From Solobacterium sp. (GTDB lineage: Bacteria; Bacillota_I; Bacilli_A; Erysipelotrichales; Erysipelotrichaceae), in contig JAFWJP010000123.1 in NCBI GenBank assembly GCA_017514645.1, forward strand, positions 1-8,222: DNA of 8,222 nucleotides, written 5' to 3'. Both the position numbers and the translations under genes were made by a program. Under the pieces are notes generated by a model. The model was not told where the DNA came from, made no database searches, and saw only the letters and a list, made by a program, of their open reading frames with translations. This document shows, piece after piece, positions 1 to 5,542 of the stretch (position 1 is the stretch's first letter; every line of letters starts with the position of its first letter).

Positions 1-8
1 TACAAGAA

Positions 9-485
9 TCACTTGTGATAGGGTTCATTATGGCGGATCCGGAATGCGCGGTAGATCTGCTCCAGTACGATCAGCCGGCAAAGCTGATGCGGAAACGTAT
101 TCGGAGACAGCTTCCAGCGGCAGTCCGCCCTGGCAATCAGACCCTCAGAAACACCAAGCGAACCGCCGATCACAAACACGACGGAACTCTTTCCGTACGT
201 ATTCAGCCGGGTCATATAATCTGCCAGCGCAACGGAATCCATTTCCCTGCCGGCAAGATCCAGCAGAATCACATGATCCTGCGGCCGGATCTGCTTCAGG
301 AGCTTCTGGCCCTCTGTTTCCTTGATCTTCTCGTTCTGGGCATCGGAATTGGAGTCCGGGGTCTTTTCATCTTCCACTTCGATGATCTCGGTTTTCTCAT
401 ATCCCCGGATCCTCTTCAGATATTCTCCGATTCCATCCTTCAGCCACTTTTCCTTGATATGCCCGCAGGCAATGATCCGGATCAT
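9..485 (-). CDS. rlmH: 23S rRNA (pseudouridine-1915 N3) methyltransferase RlmH
   Basis: RlmH is a SPOUT-class enzyme that uses S-adenosylmethionine to methylate N3 of pseudouridine 1915 in helix 69 of 23S rRNA on assembled ribosomes. The protein is 158 residues, against about 155-159 for the family. The diagnostic parts are visible: the knotted-fold cofactor loop VFVIGGSLGVSEG (about residues 103-115) and the C-terminal signature with FPHQLCRL, EQIYRAFRI and the closing PYHK. The region around residues 40-58 is acidic and variable. The start ATG at 485 overlaps the stop of the HtrA-like gene by four bases (ATGA), which implies coupled translation; a GGAG lies 11 bases upstream. It is the last gene seen in the cluster, and only 8 bases follow its stop, so no terminator can be judged. 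Identification is by clear family motifs. Confidence 0.97.
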   Translation of the reverse strand: MIRIIACGHIKEKWLKDGIGEYLKRIRGYEKTEIIEVEDEKTPDSNSDAQNEKIKETEGQKLLKQIRPQDHVILLDLAGREMDSVALADYMTRLNTYGKSSVVFVIGGSLGVSEGLIARADCRWKLSPNTFPHQLCRLIVLEQIYRAFRIRHNEPYHK

Positions 486-1483
486 TCGAAGCGGATCTCC
501 GTGCTGATGCGTTCACCGTCCCGGATCAGGGTTACCTGAACCGGATCCGTTCCTTCATAGCCATACAGGAAATTCCGGAGATCAGCCGTCCTGTTGATGA
601 CAGTATCATTCATTCCGACGATCACATCCCCCGGATTCAGCGTGCCGTATGCCGGTGAATCCGCCAGTGTCCTTACAATGTACACCCCTTCGGACAGATC
701 AAGCGGAAGGTTCCAGGCACTGCGTTCATACAGGTGCAGATTGCTGACATTCTGTCCGATTACGCCGAGGCTGCTGCGGGTAACACGGCCGTCTGCGATG
801 ATTTCTTCTGCGGATGCCCGGACCTCATCGATCGTAACTGCCTTGCCGTCTGTACTGGGCATGAAGCCGACGATCTCACCGCTCAGATTCATCAGGACAC
901 CGCCTGCTGTTCCGTTATGCAGACGCGCATCTGTCTCAATGGCCTCATAAACGTCGCTGCCGGATACTTCAAATCCAATGCGGGAAGTCACCCCGAGTGC
1001 TGTCAGCGATCGCTGGTTCTGCGGATTCCGGCCGGTCAGTGCAATCACGTACTCTCCGGGATTGAGCTGATCGGAAATTCCGAGCGGAGCAGGCTCTGCC
1101 TGAAACGGTGGCTTTGCCTCGATCACAGCGATATCAAGCAGATCGTCAGCACCTGTCACTGCTGCTTCGTAAACCGAACCGCTGCCGAATACAATGGAGA
1201 CGGAAGAACCGACCAGGGAAGCCCGGCAGACAACATAAACATGTTCCTCATCACTGTGGATGATGAATCCGTTGTAGTAATCATCACCTGCCAGTACCAT
1301 GACCATGGAAGGTTCCGTCCGCTTTACCGCATCCGTCACCTCTGAAGAATACGTATGTGCCACTTCCGGTTCTATTGTCGTCCCCGGAATGATCGGGCTG
1401 TCGGAAAGCCCTGCAATTCTAACGGTCAGAAATACGTTCCATACCAACAGAACGGAAAACAGTACCGGGATCCACCTTTTCAT
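482..1483 (-). CDS. HtrA/DegP-like membrane-anchored PDZ protein, probably protease-dead
   Basis: The protein has 333 residues. An N-terminal hydrophobic anchor (about residues 4-26) is followed by a trypsin-like domain (about 45-230) and one PDZ domain (about 238-333), the architecture of Firmicute surface HtrA proteases that degrade misfolded exported proteins. The gene lies between walJ and rlmH, where Bacillus has htrC (yycK), which supports orthology. The catalytic Asp is present in LLDIAV (D117). However, the segment aligning with the usual TNNHVV reads CRASLV, with Ser89 in the His position, and the usual GNSGGP loop reads GTAGGV, with Ala193 in the Ser position. Proteolysis is therefore unlikely; a chaperone, scaffold or peptide-sensing role through the PDZ domain is inferred. 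I chose the ATG at 1483 because GGAGG lies 5 bases upstream and the signal anchor then begins MKRW. Starts at 1486, 1495 and 1507 are possible. The gene overlaps walJ by 65 bases in another frame. Confidence 0.9.
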   Translation of the reverse strand: MKRWIPVLFSVLLVWNVFLTVRIAGLSDSPIIPGTTIEPEVAHTYSSEVTDAVKRTEPSMVMVLAGDDYYNGFIIHSDEEHVYVVCRASLVGSSVSIVFGSGSVYEAAVTGADDLLDIAVIEAKPPFQAEPAPLGISDQLNPGEYVIALTGRNPQNQRSLTALGVTSRIGFEVSGSDVYEAIETDARLHNGTAGGVLMNLSGEIVGFMPSTDGKAVTIDEVRASAEEIIADGRVTRSSLGVIGQNVSNLHLYERSAWNLPLDLSEGVYIVRTLADSPAYGTLNPGDVIVGMNDTVINRTADLRNFLYGYEGTDPVQVTLIRDGERISTEIRFE

Positions 1484-2222
1484 CATTACCTCCATGTATC
1501 GGTTCATACTGGCCTGCCGCCGCTATGATCAGGGAACGGTTCAGGTCATGATGATACCGCAGTAAATGTTCTGAAGCCGTATCCAGAGCAGCTTCACGTG
1601 TATTCGCTTCCTGGCTGATATGCGCCAGTACGATCATCTTTGTTCTTGATGTAACAACAGCGTCCAGCACGGATGCGGCATCTTCGTTGCATAGATGACC
1701 GGTATCCGACATGATCCGCATCTTCAGGTATCTCGGCCTTCTTGTCCGCATCAGCTGTTCAGGGTCATGGTTGGACTCCAGAATGATGTAATCCGCCCCA
1801 CGCATCACTTCCAGATAGCGGTCCTTGACATAGCCTGTATCTGTTACGTATACCAGCTTTTCCCTGCCGTTCTCAATGATGTAGCCGACCGTATCGCCGG
1901 AATCATGGGACAGCGCGATCGGAAGAACGCTCAGATGTCCCAGCAGAAACCGGCGTTCCGCATCCACATGTACGACCGGTACCGGAAGATTCACCGGAGA
2001 CCAGACAGTATGCTGGCGGAATACACCGATCTGGGCGATATGATCACTGTGATCGTGTGTGATCAGAACATCATCGATCTCATCGAGTCCGACACCTAGC
2101 CGGCTGAGCTGATCCAGCAGATACTTCTTTGATGTTCCGCAGTCGATGAGAACACACATCGCTTCATCCCGGATGAGACAGGCATTTCCCTTGGAACCGG
2201 AGGCCAGAAGATCAAAGATCAT
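1419..2222 (-). CDS. walJ: WalJ/YycJ/VicX metallo-beta-lactamase-fold hydrolase
   Basis: This is a cytoplasmic metallo-beta-lactamase-fold hydrolase of the WalJ (YycJ, VicX) family. In Bacillus and streptococci it accompanies the WalRK (VicRK) system and has been linked to coordinating division with replication and to nuclease activity; the physiological substrate is not settled. The 267-residue protein begins with the family's LLASGSKGNAC stretch. It carries the metal-binding motif H56-x-H58-x-D60-H61 (THDHSDH), then H106, D128 in VTDTG, the family block ESNHD (149-153), GHLCNEDAA (175-183) and H201 in LAHIS. The active site looks complete. Its start overlaps the M23 stop as ATGA, with GAGGG 6 bases upstream. 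Homology appears to fade near residue 244, and the remaining tail is encoded almost wholly inside the start of the HtrA-like gene. Unusually, no wal regulatory genes precede it here. Confidence 0.94.
   Translation of the reverse strand: MIFDLLASGSKGNACLIRDEAMCVLIDCGTSKKYLLDQLSRLGVGLDEIDDVLITHDHSDHIAQIGVFRQHTVWSPVNLPVPVVHVDAERRFLLGHLSVLPIALSHDSGDTVGYIIENGREKLVYVTDTGYVKDRYLEVMRGADYIILESNHDPEQLMRTRRPRYLKMRIMSDTGHLCNEDAASVLDAVVTSRTKMIVLAHISQEANTREAALDTASEHLLRYHHDLNRSLIIAAAGQYEPIHGGNDEKVDPGTVFRSVGMERISDR
1489..1493 (-). promoter_or_regulatory. Ribosome binding site that sets the HtrA-like start
   Basis: On the minus strand this reads GGAGG, followed by TA and two tandem ATG codons. The spacing is 2 bases to the first ATG (1486) and 5 to the second (1483), so the second fits better. 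It lies within the 3' region of walJ. The longer reading from 1507 has only a weak GGCAGG-like match. Confidence 0.65.
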
Positions 2223-3727
2223 CGGATACCCTCACAGTCCAGATAACCCTCACAGGGATTGACTTCTTTCCCGTCGATCATGATATAGAAATGCGTATGC
2301 GGTCCGGATGCCCTTCCGGTCATACCGATCTGACCGATTACATCCCCTTTGTCTACGATGGTGCCGACCGGCAGCGGACTCGGAACGTTCATATGTCCGT
2401 AATAGGTCATCATCCCGTTGTTGTGGTCGATGAATACATGGTTGCCGCTGATCGGATCGTAGGAATTGACCGCAATGACACCACGGTCAGCAGCGTAGAT
2501 CTTTCCATAGCGCTCATACCGGTTGACAACATCGATCGCCAGGTGGAAGTGCGGAATGGTATAGCAGCCCCATCCGCAGGTGATGAGCGGATTGTCCACC
2601 GGCCAGATGTACTGTCCGGTACCCACACCCGGAATCTCCAGTGTACCGACCGCAATGACCTGATTGACCGGCTGCGTTGTATCCACGCTGGACACCAGTT
2701 CACCGGAAACCAGGACACCATTGATCCAGCGCTCGGAATACAGGGAATTCTTGGAACCGTTGATACCTTCCTGAAGTTCCATCTGCGCACCCATGCGCAT
2801 CGTGTTGTCTTCGGTATACACCGTCTCGGCAAAGATCGTTTCCTTCCGCATGCTCTCCATGCGTACAACGACATCAATGACCGGTGTAAAGTATGTTACG
2901 CACAGTTCTTCCCCTTCGGCCAGGATCTGATCTGTGGAACTGATCTTGTCACGGTTGATGTTCATGACCTGGGTTGCGGAAAGACCGTTGTTCTTGGAGC
3001 CTACACCGGCAACCGTATCATAGCGTTCCACGGTGTAGTATTCCTTGTCTGTATTGCCGGAATACTCAATGAACTCAAGGATCTCCTCCTTGGTATGCAG
3101 GATCTCATCCACCGATGCGTATGCGTCAGAGACCGTGATCGTCTGCAGGATCGAGATTCCCACCGCTCTGGAACCATAGGTCCTGAGCGCCTGTGTCTGC
3201 TGACCGTTCATCAATGTGCTCAGTTCATCACGGGAGATGAACAATGACAGATATTCATTCATCGCATCCTGATACATCTGTTCGTTCAGGACATAGATCT
3301 CTGCGTAGACTCCGTTCTCATCGGAGAACTGCACAGAAGTACAGGCAACCGTGAACAGACCGTTGTCCCGCAGATAGTCCAGGATCTCCCGGTCCTTGTT
3401 CTCATAGACGTAATAGCTCTGTTCCTCGCTTAAATAGACATCCTTGCCGAGGGAGAGCGAAGAAGACGGATACTCTGCCGCATAGTCTTCCTTGTAGACC
3501 TGTTTCAGGAAACGGTTCAGATCGGTACGGTTTTTCAGAACACCGATCAGTTTTCCTTCATTGTAAACGGAATAGACCGGAGAAGGCTCCGATGTGATTT
3601 CCAGAATCTCCTGCGGTATGATGCCGTCGGTCGTGCTGCCTGCCGCAGTACGGTAGGAAAACGGCGCAAAAACCGCGATGCATACCGCGGCCGCAAGACT
3701 GGCAAGTATGACCAGAATACGCTTCAT
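2219..3727 (-). CDS. Exported LysM-G5-M23 family zinc metallopeptidase (cell-wall hydrolase)
   Basis: This is a 502-residue exported peptidoglycan endopeptidase of the lysostaphin/LytM (M23) type. An N-terminal signal or anchor (about 4-24) is followed by an unassigned region (about 45-225), a LysM-like peptidoglycan-binding segment starting YYTVERYDTVAGVG (about 230-280), a G5-type segment (about 285-362) and the M23 domain (about 380-492). Zinc ligands look intact: H395 and D399 in HLAID (usually HxGxD), and H479 in GPHTHF; H445 in YYGHM and H477 are also present. I chose the ATG at 3727 over the one at 3739 because GAGG sits 6 bases upstream and the signal peptide then opens with MKR. The gene starts 8 bases after the dnaB stop and overlaps walJ by 4 bases. 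It occupies the position where Bacillus has walRKHI. Four cysteines flank the catalytic domain (384, 388, 492, 498), which is unusual for an exported Firmicute protein. Confidence 0.93.
   Translation of the reverse strand: MKRILVILASLAAAVCIAVFAPFSYRTAAGSTTDGIIPQEILEITSEPSPVYSVYNEGKLIGVLKNRTDLNRFLKQVYKEDYAAEYPSSSLSLGKDVYLSEEQSYYVYENKDREILDYLRDNGLFTVACTSVQFSDENGVYAEIYVLNEQMYQDAMNEYLSLFISRDELSTLMNGQQTQALRTYGSRAVGISILQTITVSDAYASVDEILHTKEEILEFIEYSGNTDKEYYTVERYDTVAGVGSKNNGLSATQVMNINRDKISSTDQILAEGEELCVTYFTPVIDVVVRMESMRKETIFAETVYTEDNTMRMGAQMELQEGINGSKNSLYSERWINGVLVSGELVSSVDTTQPVNQVIAVGTLEIPGVGTGQYIWPVDNPLITCGWGCYTIPHFHLAIDVVNRYERYGKIYAADRGVIAVNSYDPISGNHVFIDHNNGMMTYYGHMNVPSPLPVGTIVDKGDVIGQIGMTGRASGPHTHFYIMIDGKEVNPCEGYLDCEGIR
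3671..3692 (-). terminator. Terminator-like hairpin inside the start of the M23 gene (tentative)
   Basis: On the minus strand a GC-rich stem CCGCG / CGCGG encloses an 8-base loop and runs straight into TTTTT (3672-3668). Two outer G-T pairs, one inner G-T and one T-A pair can extend the stem and leave an ATGC loop. It lies in the signal-peptide codons, about 45 bases after the dnaB stop. The core is only 5 strong pairs and the run of T is short, so it may be a by-product of Ala/Val codons, or a weak attenuator that lowers expression past dnaB. Confidence 0.25.
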
Positions 3728-3733
3728 GGATGA

Positions 3734-3737
3734 CCTC
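3734..3737 (-). promoter_or_regulatory. Ribosome binding site that sets the M23 peptidase start
   Basis: GAGG lies 6 bases before the ATG at 3727 and overlaps the dnaB stop codon. The alternative in-frame ATG at 3739 has only a weak GGTGA touching it, so the downstream start is preferred. Confidence 0.6.
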
Positions 3738-5097
3738 ATTCACCGTATTGCGCTGCATAGTTCATGCAGGCATTCGTCGAGCCTTCAAAAGCCAGGAAGA
3801 ATCTGCCGGTTTCACCGTTACGATGCTTGGCAATGTTGATTTCCAGCTGTTCGGAACCGTTTTCCTTCGCCTGTGCCTTGGACTCTTCATTGTAGTAGGA
3901 GTCACGATAGAGCATCATGACAATATCGGCATCCTGCTCGATGGCCCCGGACTCACGCAGATCGCTCAGCATCGGCCGCTTGTCCACACGCTGCTCCACA
4001 CCTCGGGACAGCTGGGAAAGAGCGATGACCGGTACGTTCAGTTCACGCGCCAGGGATTTCAGACTTCTGGAAATATCGGAGACTTCCTGCTGGCGGTTGA
4101 ATTCACGTCCTGTGGAAGAACCGCTGATGAACTGAATATAATCGATGACGACAAGCGCAAGACCCTTGTCTGCCTGCAGCTGACGGCATTTGCTGAAGAT
4201 CTCCGAGACCTTGATCGTCGACGTATCTTCAATGTAGATGTTCAGGTTCTTCAGATCCACAGCCGCTTCATTGACAGCATTCCATTCATCGTTGCTCAGT
4301 CGTCCGGTCTTGATATGATCTCCGTTCACCCGGCTTTTTGCACTGAGAAGACGCATGCCGATCTGTTCTGCCGGCTGTTCCAGTGAGAAGATCGCTACTG
4401 CACCGGCATTCCGGTTATGGTCAGCCGTCTGCATTGCAAAATTCAGCGCAACAGCTGTCTTGCCCATGGAAGGACGAGCGGCCAGAATGATCAGATCCCC
4501 CCGCTGAAAACCGTGTGTGATCCTGTCAAAATCACGGAATCCTGAACTGAGACCTGTAATCGTTGAGCCGCTTTCACTCATTTTCTGGATATGCGCCAGA
4601 ACATCGGAAAAGACCTCATCCGGTGAAAGGAATGCGGATGTCCGCCGGTTCCGGGAGATTTCCAGCACGGATTTTTCCGCACTGTCCAGATAGGCATCGA
4701 TATCCGACTGCCCCTCAAAGCCCGCTTCTTCGATCTGCTGAGCCGCTTCGATCATCTTCCGCATTACAGCCTTGTCATGGACCAGTTCTACATAGCCTTT
4801 GGTCGCCGCACTCGTCACAGCCGCTTCCGACAGCGCTGTCAGATAATCAAATCCGCCCACTGCATCCAGCTGTCCGCGGTCCCGCAGCCTTGTCACTGTT
4901 GTCGTCAGATCCACATGCTGTCCCTCTTTGTAGAGAGATTCAACCGCAAGAAAGATCTTTCTGTTCGCTTCCAGAAAGAAATCATCCTCATTCAGCCCTT
5001 CCTCCAGCGCTACACGCGCAGAAGAAGGATACAGCATCATCGTTCCGAGCAGACTCGCTTCGGCCTCCGGTGCAGCCGGCATCGCCTTCCCGGGCAT
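3736..5097 (-). CDS. dnaB: Replicative DNA helicase DnaB (DnaC in Bacillus)
   Basis: This is the hexameric replicative helicase that unwinds DNA at the fork and contacts primase. The 453-residue length is normal. The N-terminal collar domain (about 8-110) starts with a typical EAEASLLG and is followed by a linker and the RecA-like ATPase domain (about 180-450). Walker A is ARPSMGKT (207-214), the catalytic Glu is in FSLE (E240), and Walker B is VVIDYIQ (316-322). The DNA-binding and arginine-finger region SRGVEQRVDKRPMLSDLRES (364-383) is intact, and the C-terminal KHRNGETG (424-431) is present. There is no intein or other insertion. The start ATG has AAGGAG 7 bases upstream, placed over the end of rplI with a one-base gap between the genes. 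Linkage with rplI and gdpP is the standard Bacillota arrangement. Confidence 0.98.
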   Translation of the reverse strand: MPGKAMPAAPEAEASLLGTMMLYPSSARVALEEGLNEDDFFLEANRKIFLAVESLYKEGQHVDLTTTVTRLRDRGQLDAVGGFDYLTALSEAAVTSAATKGYVELVHDKAVMRKMIEAAQQIEEAGFEGQSDIDAYLDSAEKSVLEISRNRRTSAFLSPDEVFSDVLAHIQKMSESGSTITGLSSGFRDFDRITHGFQRGDLIILAARPSMGKTAVALNFAMQTADHNRNAGAVAIFSLEQPAEQIGMRLLSAKSRVNGDHIKTGRLSNDEWNAVNEAAVDLKNLNIYIEDTSTIKVSEIFSKCRQLQADKGLALVVIDYIQFISGSSTGREFNRQQEVSDISRSLKSLARELNVPVIALSQLSRGVEQRVDKRPMLSDLRESGAIEQDADIVMMLYRDSYYNEESKAQAKENGSEQLEINIAKHRNGETGRFFLAFEGSTNACMNYAAQYGE

Positions 5098-5098
5098 C

Positions 5099-5542
5099 CT
5101 ACTTCTCCTTCAGGCGTACATTGATCGTACCGATTACGCCGCGGTACAGATCGACCCTGACCTTTGTTACACCAAGACTAGCAACCGGATCCGTATCCAG
5201 GAACTTGCGCTTGTCAACTTTAATGCCTTCTTTATTCAGTGTCTCAACGATCTGCTTCGTTGAAACAGATCCGAAGACCCTTCCGTCCGAACCGGCCTTC
5301 ACATAGAAATCAAAGTATTTATCTTCCAGTTCCTTCGCCAGTTTCTTCGCTTCTTCACGCTTTGCTGCGTCTTCCGCAGCTTCCTGTTCCTTCTGTTCTG
5401 CCAGAATCTCCAGACTGCGTTCCGTCGTCGGTACCGCAAGACCGCGTGCAATCAGGAAATTGCGCCCGTAGCCGTCCGACACTTCTACGATTTCACCCTT
5501 TTTTCCGACCTTCTTAACATCAGTTTTCAGTATTACCTTCAT
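5099..5542 (-). CDS. rplI: 50S ribosomal protein bL9
   Basis: bL9 binds 23S rRNA at the base of the L1 stalk and helps hold the reading frame. The protein is 147 residues, close to the usual 148-150. The N-terminal rRNA-binding domain carries the family signature spanning GKKGEIVEV and DGYGRNFLIARGLAVPTT (about 13-40). A charged connecting helix rich in Glu, Lys and Ala follows (about 41-74), then the C-terminal domain (about 77-147) with DGRVFGSVSTKQI. The start lies inside gdpP, giving a 23-base overlap, and is backed by a strong AGGAGG 9 bases upstream (5552-5557), so it can recruit ribosomes well while being coupled to gdpP. Nothing is unusual in the protein itself. Confidence 0.98.
   Translation of the reverse strand: MKVILKTDVKKVGKKGEIVEVSDGYGRNFLIARGLAVPTTERSLEILAEQKEQEAAEDAAKREEAKKLAKELEDKYFDFYVKAGSDGRVFGSVSTKQIVETLNKEGIKVDKRKFLDTDPVASLGVTKVRVDLYRGVIGTINVRLKEK

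Noticed and set aside
1..8. Possible terminator after rlmH
   Set aside because: Only eight bases follow the stop and they show no stem or T run; the operon may continue beyond the window.
734..1345. 203-codon plus-strand frame opposite the HtrA-like gene
   Set aside because: Codon-aligned shadow without a recognisable family; it does not disturb the clear PDZ and trypsin-like layout on the minus strand.
482..1507. Longer HtrA-like reading starting at 1507
   Set aside because: It lacks a good ribosome binding site, adds eight residues before the signal anchor and lengthens the overlap with walJ; the GGAGG favours 1483.
2410..2877. 155-codon minus-strand frame inside the M23 gene
   Set aside because: An alternate frame within the G5-M23 coding region; its Arg/Ser/Trp-rich composition is typical of an out-of-frame reading.
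2291..3247. 318-codon open frame on the plus strand opposite the M23 gene
   Set aside because: It is codon-aligned with the M23 gene and stays open because the sense gene rarely uses TTA, CTA or TCA; the translated product has no recognisable domain and the sense gene has clear domains.
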